NCBI GenBank assembly: GCA_943359525.1 | Contig: CALRHV010000010.1 | Span: forward strand, 1-32,602 | Reading direction: 5' to 3' | DNA: 32,602 nt | Source of the DNA: Candidatus Uhrbacteria bacterium | Lineage (GTDB): Bacteria > Patescibacteriota > Patescibacteriia > UBA9934 | In this document: piece after piece, positions 23,311 through 32,160 of the stretch | How positions within the stretch are numbered: position 1 is the first letter of the stretch | Layout of the letters: the number at the start of each line of letters is the position of its first letter | Notes under the pieces: model-generated | Told to the model about the DNA's origin: nothing | Databases searched by the model: none | Seen by the model: the letters and a program-made list of their open reading frames with translations, nothing else | Translations under genes and position numbers: made by a program

Positions 23311-23381
23311 GACATCTCCCCTACCACCGTGCCAAGCGGAGTGCTGAGCAGCCTTGGGTAGCCGGCCGAACCGGTACGCTC

Positions 23382-23410
23382 AGAGTACGAATTTACAGCG
23401 GGATCGTCAA
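23382..23410 (-). promoter_or_regulatory. Promoter of the 507-aa unknown gene
   Basis: On the minus strand TTGACG, 17 bases, TACTCT. It leaves a leader of about 65 nt. The -35 sits at the end of the terminator of the preceding gene. Confidence 0.7.
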
Positions 23411-23444
23411 AACACAACGCCCCGAGAACATCGGGGCGTTGTGG
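23408..23444 (-). terminator. Terminator after the secreted propeller gene
   Basis: ACAACGCCCCGA and TCGGGGCGTTGT form a perfect 12-bp stem, with GTTTTG following on the minus strand. It lies 13 bases past the stop codon. Confidence 0.85.
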
Positions 23445-23457
23445 TGAATCGTGAGAA

Positions 23458-24756
23458 CTAGAATCCGATAGTCGAGACCAACCACGCGTTCAACACCCAC
23501 GTTCTTGCTGGCATCACGCGCCAAGCGAGGACTCGGCCGGTGTAGGCGTCAACTGCAGCAACGCGCTTTCCGCCCGGAGCAACAACCACAAGGTATTGAG
23601 AATCTTTGTATACAGAAACCGTCGTAAGCTTCCGCGTATTTGGCATGCTAAACACTGGATAGTTCACCGTCGTGCCGTTGCCATATGTAACGAGAATCGC
23701 CCCATACGATGCGCCGGTTGCGGAAAAGTATGCACGAGAATCATCGAGATCGTTCGTGTTGGTGACGTAGCCCGATGGTGCGGTGGATGAACAGACCGCG
23801 GTCGATTCAATCGATGACCCGAGCGAATCCGCATCGGCATCACGATAATACGTTTGGAGCGATGAAACCGTCGCATCGGAATCGTTACAGTCGAGGTCGA
23901 CCACAACGCCATCATTGTCAGCGTCGATAGGCGCTGGTGGCGGAACAGGGACAGGAGTTGGTTCCGGAATCGGCTCAGGAACAACCGGACAGCTCACTGG
24001 GAAATTGTCGTAGCGATACACCGGACCAGTGTCGTTCGCAATGAAGAGCGAGGCGTTACCAGCAGCGCAATTCACTCGAAGCGCGACACCTTCTGGCTGA
24101 GGTTGGCTCGGCAATGCGTATTCCACATAACTGTGATCGGCGGCAAAAGCACGAAGCACACCGGCGCCCATCACATATAATTTGTCGTCGCCAGCGAAGG
24201 AGAGTGCAGAAAGTGTGGACAATCCCGTCGCCCAAGATGTCTCGAGAATTGGCGAACCGCTCGCGATGTCGAATTCATATACCGATCCGTTCGACTGCAA
24301 TCCAACAAACAATGTTGTGCCATCAATCGCGAGGCCCTCAATCCCCAGGTTATCGCTTCCCGCAATCCACGGTGAAAGATCATACGTCGCCAATCGGCTT
24401 CGCGTCTCCATATCGTACACATACACATCGCGATCTCGTTCATGAGCGATGTACAACGTGTTTCCGCTCACCGCAACGCCTTCAAGATCCGCACCACTCG
24501 CAACAAGCCATTCGGAAAGCCCTGTTCCGCCGTCGTTCATCGTCGCAACGTCGCCTTCGTCGGAAACGAGAACGATGCCGCTTGGAGTAACAGCGATGTC
24601 ACTCGGCTCAAAGACGCGGCCACTTGGTGGCAAGGTTGATTGCAGCGCGCTAGAAATGGTCGTCACCGTTTGCGTTGGCCATTGCTGTGCCGCACTCACG
24701 ATTGAAGGAACGAACAGAGATGCTACTACTGCTACTCGAAGAAGAGTGTTGCGCAT
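23458..24756 (-). CDS. Secreted beta-propeller-like protein with MopE-type metal-binding motif
   Basis: The 432-residue product has a signal peptide (MRNTLLRVAVVASLFVPSIVSAA, cleavage near 22-23). Residues 40-250 form a repeated-strand domain (PSDIAVTPSGIVLVSDEG, ADLEGVAVSGNTLYIAHE, LGIEGLAIDGTTLFVGLQ), similar to SdiA-regulated or phytase-like propellers. A Pro-rich linker (257-277) leads to DADNDGVVVDLDCNDSDATV and YYRDADADSLGSS, the acidic pattern of the putative metal-binding motif seen in MopE. A C-terminal strand-rich domain follows. The chosen ATG fits the signal peptide; the track start overlaps ndk. A TATGCT hexamer eight bases upstream suggests a leaderless mRNA. Confidence 0.85.
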   Translation of the reverse strand: MRNTLLRVAVVASLFVPSIVSAAQQWPTQTVTTISSALQSTLPPSGRVFEPSDIAVTPSGIVLVSDEGDVATMNDGGTGLSEWLVASGADLEGVAVSGNTLYIAHERDRDVYVYDMETRSRLATYDLSPWIAGSDNLGIEGLAIDGTTLFVGLQSNGSVYEFDIASGSPILETSWATGLSTLSALSFAGDDKLYVMGAGVLRAFAADHSYVEYALPSQPQPEGVALRVNCAAGNASLFIANDTGPVYRYDNFPVSCPVVPEPIPEPTPVPVPPPAPIDADNDGVVVDLDCNDSDATVSSLQTYYRDADADSLGSSIESTAVCSSTAPSGYVTNTNDLDDSRAYFSATGASYGAILVTYGNGTTVNYPVFSMPNTRKLTTVSVYKDSQYLVVVAPGGKRVAAVDAYTGRVLAWRVMPARTWVLNAWLVSTIGF

Positions 24757-24772
24757 ATGGAAGGAGCATACC

Positions 24773-24802
24773 AAAAACGCCGCCTCGATGCGAGACGGCG
24801 TT
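24773..24802 (-). terminator. Terminator after ndk
   Basis: On the minus strand AACGCCG and CGGCGTT, extended inward by CTCG and CGAG, form a stem followed by TTTTTGG. It lies between the ndk stop and the next gene. Confidence 0.85.
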
Positions 24803-24811
24803 GATGATGTT

Positions 24812-25279
24812 TTAGATTCCTTCGCCAAAATGGAAACGATCGGTGAGCTTTTCATACATGAAGAGCTCGTCATCCGTGAAGAAACGCTTGATTTCAGTTG
24901 CGGCAGCATCAATAGAATCGGACGCGTGTACCATGTTGCTTGGAACATTCATGGAGAGATCGGCGCGAATGGTTCCGGCATCGGCCTTTCGTGGATTCGT
25001 CGCACCAACGACCTTGCGAACTTCGTCGATGATTTCAATGCCTTCGTACACGATTGCAACAACCGGAGTTGAGCGCATGTACTGCACCAGCGATGGGAAG
25101 AAAGGCTTGTCCTTAATATGACCGTAGTGCTCTGTGAGCGTTGCCTCGTCCAAGTGCGCCATTTTCATTGCCACCATCTTCAAGCCTTTGCGCTCGAATC
25201 GTGAAAGAACTTCGCCGACCAATTCACGCTGTAATGCATCTGGCTTAATGAGTACCAATGTTCGCTGAATATCTGCCAT
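24812..25279 (-). CDS. ndk: Nucleoside diphosphate kinase
   Basis: The enzyme moves the terminal phosphate from ATP to other NDPs through a phosphohistidine. The 155-residue product has QRTLVLIKPDA with Lys12, NPRKADAGTIRADL, and NMVHASDS with the catalytic His118. The second Met (25279) gives the family N-terminus; the track start at 25333 includes non-conserved residues. It is somewhat longer than the 140-150 typical length because of a C-terminal extension. It lies 56 bp after comEC and has its own promoter. Confidence 0.96.
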   Translation of the reverse strand: MADIQRTLVLIKPDALQRELVGEVLSRFERKGLKMVAMKMAHLDEATLTEHYGHIKDKPFFPSLVQYMRSTPVVAIVYEGIEIIDEVRKVVGATNPRKADAGTIRADLSMNVPSNMVHASDSIDAAATEIKRFFTDDELFMYEKLTDRFHFGEGI

Positions 25280-25304
25280 AGAATTTGGTCTAAGATTTGC
25301 GGAG

Positions 25305-25333
25305 AGTGTAGTCGAAAAGCGACAATCGGGCAA
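25305..25333 (-). promoter_or_regulatory. Promoter of ndk
   Basis: On the minus strand TTGCCC, 17 bases, TACACT. The sequence TTTTCGACTACACT is nearly the same as that ahead of murA (ATTTTCGACTACACT). Confidence 0.65.
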
Positions 25334-25335
25334 AT

Positions 25336-27696
25336 TTAGTGGACGACAACGGCGCCATCGGCAATATCGACGAGAATGTCGCCCGACTGATCGGTACGGA
25401 ATATCTGCGCGCCAACGGATTCCAATCGGCCGATCGTGAAAGGAGTCGGATGACCGTAATGATTATCGGCGCTCACGGAAATGACAGCAATCTTCGGCTG
25501 GAGCATTTCCAAGAAATCGAGGCTGGACGACGTATCACTGCCGTGATGACCGACCTTGAGGACGTCGATGTGGCCGATGGCACCGAGTTGTGCCTCGATA
25601 TCCGATTCAGCGTCACCGGTGAAGAGCATCTTCTTTTCGCCGACCTGAAGGAGCGCAATCACTGTTCGGGCATGGACGTTGCTCGCGGCAAGATCGGTGG
25701 TGGCGTCGGGAGGCCAGATGATATTGAGGGTTGCATCGGGGCTGAGACCCCAAGATTGCCGCGTCGCGATTACGCTCCTCGCAATGACGGAATTCGATTC
25801 TGATTTCGCGACATTAAATGCTTCGGCCGAGGGCGCTGCATATGCCATGCCGTTATCCACGATCTCGTCGATGGAATGCGTTTCGATGAGATTGATGAGG
25901 CCATTAACGTGATCGGCGTGCGGATGCGTGGCGATGATGGTGTCGATGTGGCGTTCCCAGGGGAATCGGACTGTTGAGAGCTTCTCCACCATGCCGAAGC
26001 GCGTTGGCCCGCCGTCGATGACGATGTCGCGATCGGCGCCGTCGAGATAGATGCCGTCGCCTTGGCCAACATCAAAAACCCACACGTGAACACCTTTGGT
26101 ATTCCATCGCTCGCCGTGGATTCCGATGATGCCGATGTTCACGATAAACAGGAGAATGAAGGCGCCGATGATGAATCGAATATGTTCCCAATGCCAGGAA
26201 TCGAGATCGCGTTCAAACACTGGGTGAAGTTTTCGAATCATCGACGCAGCGGTCGCCAATCCGATCACCGAAGCAACAATCGCGATCGACGGTGGGATCG
26301 GAACTGATGCAAAGGGCAAATGGGCAAATTGGGCAATAATCCCAGTCATCGTAACGAGCGACGTCCACGCCGGAAGCGCGATCCAAGTTCCGATCGAAGG
26401 AAGAATCGATGAAACAAGAATCGATCCGGCACCAAGCGCCATCGCAAACGGAATGAACGGCAACACGAGCATGTTTACGAATGGTGCGACGACCGAGAGT
26501 GATCCGAAGGAGACGAGCGTAATCGGCAGCGTCGAGATCGTCGCCGCGAGCGTTGAGGCGAGGGATTCGCGAACGCCGAATGATGTCGGAATCCGTTTCA
26601 GCATTGGAGCAATGCGATCGGTGAGCACGATCAACCCAATTGTGGCCGCCATCGAAAGCTGAAAGCCGACGTCGTCGCGCAACAATCGTGGTTCGACGAG
26701 AACCATCGCCGCAATCGTGAGCGCGATGATGTTTCGCGGCGACGTGTGGCGGCCGATGTGACGAGAAGTCAGCGCAAGAACACCCATCACTCCAGCACGA
26801 ATCACCGCAGCACCAGCACCGGCGATGATGACGAATCCGCCAATCATGAGGACAACAATCGGAAACGCTTGTCGGCGATACAATCCGAGCGTGACAAGGA
26901 GAATCAATGCCAAATCGGCAACCACGGCAACATTGTATCCGCTTGCTGCAACAATGTGACTCGTTCCCGTTTCCCGAAATATCGTCTTCCACGTTTCTGA
27001 AAACGCATTCTCCCCCATCAACAATCCAAGGAGCAACGTTGCTTGCGGCTCCGGCAGAATCGATCGAACCTTGTGATCAACGAACTCGTGAATTGCGCCG
27101 ATCGTCTTGTAAAATCTATCGCCAATCGACGGACTAACCGGAGCAAACGCAAACGGTGCACTCGATAGTCGACAGATTGCGTAAACGGATTTCGCCGCAA
27201 GAAACCGATCGTATGCAAAACCATCAAACGGCTGCGGCTCTTCCAAAACACACGACGCACGAATCCTGTCGCCAATCCTTCCCATCGAGGAGATCGGTGC
27301 GTCGATAAGAATACGATCAGTCCGCGCTGGATTCGACGGCGCTTCAATCGAAAGCAAATCAACCGTGTACGTCACGCCATCGTCCTTCAGATCGGCCCCG
27401 ATAATCCGCCCCTCAACAACAACATTCTTCCCAACTTCATTGGCAATCGAATTCGCCCCAGGCCCAACGCTCCAGTATCGCCCAACGCCGAGGAGGAGTC
27501 CGATCGTAAACACCCCAACCAAAAGCACCCGATCCCATTTAGGAATCGAGCGCATCAACCAAAACACTATTCCGAGACATACGATCGCAACGATCACGAT
27601 TGGAAGAGGCGACAACCACGATGCAAACCCGATTCCAGCACCAATACCAAGGCACGCGATGAAAACAATCCACGAAGGCGTCGCCGTCACGTTCAC
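25336..27696 (-). CDS. comEC: ComEC/Rec2-type DNA uptake channel
   Basis: ComEC forms the inner-membrane channel for single-stranded DNA in natural transformation. The 786-residue product has all three expected parts: N-terminal membrane helices and an OB-like segment (to about 200), a multi-helix competence domain (about 220-530, with LLLGLLMGENAFSETWKTIFRETGTSHIVAASGYNVAV), and a C-terminal metallo-beta-lactamase domain with FDVGQGDG, THPHADH (about 590-596), FTGDAE and KVGHHGSDTS. All metal ligands look intact. It starts at GTG and overlaps the leuS stop by four bases (GTGA), which implies coupled translation. Confidence 0.95.
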   Translation of the reverse strand: MNVTATPSWIVFIACLGIGAGIGFASWLSPLPIVIVAIVCLGIVFWLMRSIPKWDRVLLVGVFTIGLLLGVGRYWSVGPGANSIANEVGKNVVVEGRIIGADLKDDGVTYTVDLLSIEAPSNPARTDRILIDAPISSMGRIGDRIRASCVLEEPQPFDGFAYDRFLAAKSVYAICRLSSAPFAFAPVSPSIGDRFYKTIGAIHEFVDHKVRSILPEPQATLLLGLLMGENAFSETWKTIFRETGTSHIVAASGYNVAVVADLALILLVTLGLYRRQAFPIVVLMIGGFVIIAGAGAAVIRAGVMGVLALTSRHIGRHTSPRNIIALTIAAMVLVEPRLLRDDVGFQLSMAATIGLIVLTDRIAPMLKRIPTSFGVRESLASTLAATISTLPITLVSFGSLSVVAPFVNMLVLPFIPFAMALGAGSILVSSILPSIGTWIALPAWTSLVTMTGIIAQFAHLPFASVPIPPSIAIVASVIGLATAASMIRKLHPVFERDLDSWHWEHIRFIIGAFILLFIVNIGIIGIHGERWNTKGVHVWVFDVGQGDGIYLDGADRDIVIDGGPTRFGMVEKLSTVRFPWERHIDTIIATHPHADHVNGLINLIETHSIDEIVDNGMAYAAPSAEAFNVAKSESNSVIARSVIATRQSWGLSPDATLNIIWPPDATTDLAASNVHARTVIALLQVGEKKMLFTGDAESDIEAQLGAIGHIDVLKVGHHGSDTSSSLDFLEMLQPKIAVISVSADNHYGHPTPFTIGRLESVGAQIFRTDQSGDILVDIADGAVVVH

Positions 27697-29984
27697 ACCA
27701 CAAAGTTCACCAACTTCCCTTTCACGACGATTGTCTTTTTCGGCTCATCGATCACGTACTTCGCGACATTCTCATCAGCACGCGCCATTGTCACAATCGC
27801 TTCCTCAGTTTCATCGGAACCGACAACGATCGTTCCGCGAAGTTTTCCGTTCACCTGCACCGCAATCTCTACCGTGTCGTCCTTTAACATCGACGCGTCG
27901 GCAACAGGCCATTCCTGTTCTTCAACGAATCCTTCTCCGCCGAGATTCTCCCACATTTCGTTCGCCACGTGCGGCGCAAATGGAACAAGCACACGCAAAA
28001 ACGTCATCAGCGATTCTTTCGTGATCGATCCCTTCTCTTGAACCACATTCACAAACATCATGAGTTGCGCAACAGCGGTGTTGAATCCAAATCCTTCGAT
28101 GTCGTCGGTAATTTTCACGATCGTTTTATGCAACATCTTCGTCACCTCAGCATCTTCACGATCGGAGATTTTCTCCGTCATCTTCATCGCCTTATCCAGG
28201 AATCGTCGAACGCCAATAACACCGTTCGTATTCCAAGGCACCGGCTCGCTAAACGGACCCATGAACATTTCGTACATTCGGAGTGTGTCTGCGCCGTGTT
28301 CATTCACAATCTCATCGGGATTCACAACATTCCCCTTACTCTTACTCATCTTCGTTCCGTCCTCGGACATAATGAGTCCGTGACTCAAGCGTCGAGCATA
28401 TGGTTCACTCGTTGGAACATGGCCACGATCGAACAAGAATTTATTCCAGAACCGTGAATACAAAAGGTGGAGCGTGGTGTGTTCCATTCCTCCATTATAA
28501 ATATCTACCGGCATCCACTGTTTTAACGCTTCTTTTGAAGCAAACTCGTTGTCATTATGCGCATCGGCGTATCGAAGGAAATACCAACTCGATCCTGCCC
28601 AGTTCGGCATCGTATCTGTCTCACGCCTTGCTGCCCCGCCACACTGAGGACATTTTGTATTCACGAATGAATCAATGCTCGCCAATGGCGATTCACCGTT
28701 CTCGCTCGGCTGATATTTTTCGACGACAGGAAGAACGACAGGAAGCTGCTCGATCGGCACCGCAACCCAACCATCGACCTCACAGTGTACAAGTGGAATC
28801 GGCTCCCCCCAATATCGTTGACGAGAGAACACCCAATCACGGAGCTTGTATTGCACTTTCTTTCGCCCGCTAGTTTTCTCAACAGCTTCGTCGAACGAAA
28901 CAAGTGGCCGATCAACAATCGGCAAATTCATCGCCTCCGAGAAGGCCCGATCTCGATCATCGTGTTGCGGCACAGCCATCACCGCACCGGTTCCGTAGTG
29001 TCCAAGAACATAATCCGCAATCCAGACAGGAACTTTTTCATCGTTGGCGGGATTGATGACATAAGCGCCTGTGCATACGCCGGTCTTCGTTTTCGTTTCA
29101 TCACCGCGTTCAATGTCGGTTTTGGATTTCACCGACGCAGTATATTCATCGACCGCGCCGCGTTGTTCATCGGAAGCAATCAATACGACCAACGGATGCT
29201 CTGGCGCAAGCACAACATACGTCACACCAAAAATCGTGTCTGGTCGCGTAGTGAATACAGTGATCTTTTCCGATGAACCGTCGACCGCAAAATCGATCTC
29301 GGCGCCTTCGCTCCGCCCAATCCATTCTTCCTGCTGCTTCTTAATCTTCGGCAAATAATCAACCGTATCCAAATCGGCGAGCAGGCGATCCGCGTATTTC
29401 GTAATTGCAATCATCCACTGTGACTTCAGCTTCTTTTCGACGGGAGTTCCGCATCGTTCACACTTCCCCGCAATCACCTCCTCATTCGCAAGGCCGCATA
29501 AATCTTTCGGACACCAATTAATCGCCATCTCTGCTTTGTATGCCAATCCAGCCTTAAAAAACTCGAGGAACATCCATTGCGTCCATTTGTAATATGCAGG
29601 ATCGGTCGTGTTCACCTCGCGACTCCAGTCAAAACTAAATCCAAGAGATTGGAGTTGTCGACGAAACGTATTGATATTTTTCTCCGTAAACGTACCAGGA
29701 TGGTTCCCCGTCTTGATCGCGTAATTCTCCGCAGGCAATCCGAATGCGTCCCAACCCATTGGGAAAAGCACATTCTTCCCCTCCATCCTCTTTTTGCGAG
29801 CGACGATATCCATCGCCGTGTAACTTCGCGGATGGCCAACGTGGAGCCCATCCCCCGACGGATACGGAAATTCCACGAGCAGATAACACTTTTCTTTTGA
29901 AGAATCCTCCTTCGCCTCAAAAACCCCAGCATCCATCCACCGCTTCTGCCATTTTCCGTCGACCGACTTGTGATCGTAAGACAT
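27693..29984 (-). CDS. leuS: Leucyl-tRNA synthetase
   Basis: This class I synthetase charges tRNA-Leu. The 763-residue product has the HIGH-type motif HVGH (48-51) and KMSKS (545-549). The CP1 editing domain includes TTRPDTIFGVTY and GTGAVMAVPQHDDRD. Two cysteine clusters (C158/C163/C175/C178 and C445/C448 onward) may hold zinc. It is shorter than the E. coli enzyme (860), although the main domains are recognisable. A TACGAT hexamer nine bases before the ATG suggests a leaderless transcript; it is divergent from the methyltransferase gene. Confidence 0.96.
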   Translation of the reverse strand: MSYDHKSVDGKWQKRWMDAGVFEAKEDSSKEKCYLLVEFPYPSGDGLHVGHPRSYTAMDIVARKKRMEGKNVLFPMGWDAFGLPAENYAIKTGNHPGTFTEKNINTFRRQLQSLGFSFDWSREVNTTDPAYYKWTQWMFLEFFKAGLAYKAEMAINWCPKDLCGLANEEVIAGKCERCGTPVEKKLKSQWMIAITKYADRLLADLDTVDYLPKIKKQQEEWIGRSEGAEIDFAVDGSSEKITVFTTRPDTIFGVTYVVLAPEHPLVVLIASDEQRGAVDEYTASVKSKTDIERGDETKTKTGVCTGAYVINPANDEKVPVWIADYVLGHYGTGAVMAVPQHDDRDRAFSEAMNLPIVDRPLVSFDEAVEKTSGRKKVQYKLRDWVFSRQRYWGEPIPLVHCEVDGWVAVPIEQLPVVLPVVEKYQPSENGESPLASIDSFVNTKCPQCGGAARRETDTMPNWAGSSWYFLRYADAHNDNEFASKEALKQWMPVDIYNGGMEHTTLHLLYSRFWNKFLFDRGHVPTSEPYARRLSHGLIMSEDGTKMSKSKGNVVNPDEIVNEHGADTLRMYEMFMGPFSEPVPWNTNGVIGVRRFLDKAMKMTEKISDREDAEVTKMLHKTIVKITDDIEGFGFNTAVAQLMMFVNVVQEKGSITKESLMTFLRVLVPFAPHVANEMWENLGGEGFVEEQEWPVADASMLKDDTVEIAVQVNGKLRGTIVVGSDETEEAIVTMARADENVAKYVIDEPKKTIVVKGKLVNFVV

Positions 29985-29993
29985 ATGCCGAGT

Positions 29994-29999
29994 ATCGTA
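29994..29999 (-). promoter_or_regulatory. Possible -10 element of leuS
   Basis: On the minus strand TACGAT ends nine bases before the leuS ATG. The best -35 at 17 bases is a weak TTCCCA. No SD is present. Confidence 0.4.
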
Positions 30000-30052
30000 T
30001 CGAATTGTGAGAGATGTGGGAAGAAAGATGAACTTCTGCTATGCTCCCGCCC

Positions 30053-30955
30053 ATGTCCTTCTCTCTCCCCCAAGACCTTATCGACAGACTCGAAGAACAG
30101 TTTGGCGTTGCAAAAGCACGCCAGGCCGTGATGGGTATGACCAGCCGCAACGTAACCCTTCGCGTGAACACGCTGAAATCGACTGATGCCGCGATCATGG
30201 AAGTGTTCCGCCAGGAACTGATTCAGTTTGAACGTGCAAAAGGATTACCACACGCGTTCATCGTGAAGAATCGAAAAGCGAAGGAACTGCTGAATCATCG
30301 AATGTGCTTGGACGGCCTCGTCTATCTTCAGGGCCTCACCTCGATGTTGCCGCCGATTGTGCTCGATCCACAACCGAATGAATCGATCGCGGATTTTTGC
30401 GCGGCGCCAGGAAGTAAGACAAGTCAGATGGCAGCGATGATCGGTTCAACAGCGAATATCACCGCCTTTGAACCAAACTTTGTTCGATATCAAAAATTGC
30501 ACAACACGCTCAAAATCCAAGGAGCTGAGTTCGTCAAAACGCAACAAATCGACTCGATAAAACTTGGGGCAACTATGCCAGAGGCGTTCGACAAGATTCT
30601 CCTTGATGTTCCCTGCTCCGGAGAAGGTCGCATCGATGCCGACGACGACAGCTCCTTTGAAACGTGGAACGACGCAACGCATGCCGAGTACCCAGAACTC
30701 CAGCGCCGATTGTTCACCTCCGCATACATGGCGCTCAAACCCGGCGGAACCCTCGTCTATTCCACCTGTACTCTCGATCCGAATGAGAACGAACGCATCG
30801 TGAACTGGGCGATCAGCGAGTTTTCCGATCTCTTCGCCGAACCGATCGATCTCCCATTCCCAGGAATCCTCCACAAAGAAACAAAGTCCATCACCCTTTT
30901 GCCAACCAAACTCTACGAAGGCTTTTTCGTTGCGAAGTTGAGGAAAACCGCGTAA
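30053..30955 (+). CDS. RsmB/NOP2-family RNA (cytosine-5) methyltransferase
   Basis: This enzyme family makes 5-methylcytosine in rRNA or tRNA with SAM. The 300-residue product has the SAM motif I in ADFCAAPGSKTSQMA (about 113-127). The two catalytic cysteine motifs are DVPCSGEG (Cys188) and YSTCTLDPNENE (Cys239). There is a short N-terminal region but no NusB-like or PUA domain, so the exact substrate (16S C967, C1407 or tRNA) cannot be assigned. The second Met (30053) is preferred, because a TATGCT hexamer ends seven bases upstream of it and would be downstream of the track start. Confidence 0.93.
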   Translation: MSFSLPQDLIDRLEEQFGVAKARQAVMGMTSRNVTLRVNTLKSTDAAIMEVFRQELIQFERAKGLPHAFIVKNRKAKELLNHRMCLDGLVYLQGLTSMLPPIVLDPQPNESIADFCAAPGSKTSQMAAMIGSTANITAFEPNFVRYQKLHNTLKIQGAEFVKTQQIDSIKLGATMPEAFDKILLDVPCSGEGRIDADDDSSFETWNDATHAEYPELQRRLFTSAYMALKPGGTLVYSTCTLDPNENERIVNWAISEFSDLFAEPIDLPFPGILHKETKSITLLPTKLYEGFFVAKLRKTA

Positions 30956-30966
30956 TTCGATACGAT
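30938..30966 (+). promoter_or_regulatory. Promoter of the 30986 gene
   Basis: TTGAGG, 17 bases, TACGAT. The -35 lies inside the last codons of the methyltransferase gene. Confidence 0.6.
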
Positions 30967-30985
30967 AGGCGCGAGGATCATTCTC

Positions 30986-31549
30986 ATGTTACGACAAGCA
31001 TGTCGCCGCGACGATCAAGAAGCCATCGGCATCGACAACCTTCTCAATGGAGAAATCGACATCTACTACTTGACCCGGGACACCCAGGCGTTGGGAGACG
31101 TAGTCAAACGCGAAATCGTCGGAACTCACGTGTTCACGTCGTTCACCACGAGCCTCGCTGCGCTCATCCAGCTCGCCAGCTTCATGAAGGCAGAGATCGT
31201 GGACAGTCCTCCGAATCTGCAGGAATGCTTCGACAGCGGTCGTTCCGTCGCCATCAGCATCTTTCCGAACGCCGACCCGAATGGACCAACGCAGGCCACG
31301 GCCGTGTTCATGCGACGACGCATTCCGGAAGACCCAAACGAACCCACAGAGCTCCTCGCGATCGCGGTCAGCCACCGCATCACCGACGACCACATCACGA
31401 TCAAGATGGGGCTGTCGAAGAACATCGCGTGGGCATTCGTGAGCGCTCTCTACGCGAAGGAGAACCTCGAAGAAATCGCTTCAGCGCTCCTGGGCATGTT
31501 CGCAGCCACAGAGAACGCGACGTTCGCGAGGCTGTCAGAAGAACCGTGA
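30986..31549 (+). CDS. Protein of unknown function
   Basis: I do not recognise this 187-residue product. It starts MLRQACRRDDQEAIGIDNLLNGEIDIYYLT and has an alternating pattern of helices (FTTSLAALIQLASFMKAEI) and strands (RSVAISIFP, QATAVFMRRR, LLAIAVSHRITDDHITIKMG), which suggests one compact alpha/beta domain. There is no signal peptide or membrane helix. A moderate SD (GAGG) lies nine bases before the ATG. A longer overlapping ORF in another frame (31000..32067) is a shadow until it reaches the next gene. Its own promoter and hairpin terminator indicate a single-gene transcript. Confidence 0.8.
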   Translation: MLRQACRRDDQEAIGIDNLLNGEIDIYYLTRDTQALGDVVKREIVGTHVFTSFTTSLAALIQLASFMKAEIVDSPPNLQECFDSGRSVAISIFPNADPNGPTQATAVFMRRRIPEDPNEPTELLAIAVSHRITDDHITIKMGLSKNIAWAFVSALYAKENLEEIASALLGMFAATENATFARLSEEP

Positions 31550-31567
31550 TGAACGCACGCAACGACG

Positions 31568-31599
31568 CGCCGCCAACCCCATCCTGTGGGCTGGCGGCG
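31568..31599 (+). terminator. Hairpin terminator after the 30986 gene
   Basis: CGCCGCCA and TGGCGGCG form an 8-bp stem whose inner bases also pair (CCC with GGG), followed by TTTACGCTT. The T tract is weak. The sequence is closely related to the hairpin after the next gene. Confidence 0.65.
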
Positions 31600-31612
31600 T
31601 TTACGCTTCATG

Positions 31613-31641
31613 TTGCCTCAACAGCAAAAATCCTGTGTAAT
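31613..31641 (+). promoter_or_regulatory. Promoter of the 31675 gene
   Basis: TTGCCT, 17 bases, TGTAAT. The leader would be about 27 nt and contains a strong SD. Confidence 0.6.
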
Positions 31642-31674
31642 CCTTGCGTCCACCAACACGGACAAGGAGAAAAG

Positions 31675-32067
31675 ATGTTCGATATCGAAAGGATCAAACA
31701 GCAGATGGCCGACGCGTTGCGCTCCGGGACGTCGATGATTGCGTCGTACAAGAACATCCGCACAGAAACCACCGGACGCGTCTCGATCGGCACGGCGCGG
31801 TGCGGAAGCGCCATCAATCAGGAAGAAGTGTCGTTCCTCGAGACACCGTTCCTCACAGTCGACGCCGACCCCACGTACGCGTTCTTCCTCCTGGTGCTCG
31901 AATCCGGCACCGGAGAGCAGGTAAAGGTGCGGGGCGACGGATATCACGCTGACTACGTACGGAGTTTTCGCATCACGGCGGACACACGCCGCGATGTGGT
32001 ACTCGCCGCTGTTACGGAAGAGGCCACGATCATGGGCATGCTGCGTCGCATCGCGGGACTGAACTGA
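31675..32067 (+). CDS. Small protein of unknown function
   Basis: The 130-residue product begins MFDIERIKQQMADALRSGTSMIASYKNIRTETTGRVSIGTARC. The start is set by a strong SD (ACAAGGAGAAAAG). The ORF track shows it only as the end of a longer frame starting at 31000. The middle (FLTVDADPTYAFFLLVLESG and EQVKVRGDGYHADYVRSFRIT) is beta-rich, and the end is helical (TEEATIMGMLRRIAGL). No family was recognised. It has its own promoter and terminator. Confidence 0.78.
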   Translation: MFDIERIKQQMADALRSGTSMIASYKNIRTETTGRVSIGTARCGSAINQEEVSFLETPFLTVDADPTYAFFLLVLESGTGEQVKVRGDGYHADYVRSFRITADTRRDVVLAAVTEEATIMGMLRRIAGLN

Positions 32068-32109
32068 CGTTGCGTGCGGAAACGCCGCCAACATGAACAC
32101 GCAACGACG

Positions 32110-32137
32110 CGCCGTCGGCCCCTGTGGGCTGGCGGCG
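32110..32137 (+). terminator. Hairpin terminator after the 31675 gene
   Basis: CGCCG and CGGCG pair, with inner GCC and GGC, followed by TTCCTGTTT. The surrounding sequence (CGCAACGACGCGCCG ... TGTGGGCTGGCGGCGTT) repeats that of the 31568 hairpin. Confidence 0.6.
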
Positions 32138-32160
32138 TTCCTGTTTCTGGGCACACGCCG

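Noticed and set aside
26213-26992. A 259-aa minus-strand ORF inside comEC
   Set aside because: It is in another frame of the comEC gene and is unusually rich in Cys, Arg and Asp, as expected of a shadow.
31000-32067. A 355-aa ORF on the plus strand
   Set aside because: Its first part overprints the 30986 gene in another frame with Arg/His-rich, low-plausibility sequence. Only the last 130 codons, starting at an SD-preceded ATG at 31675, look real.
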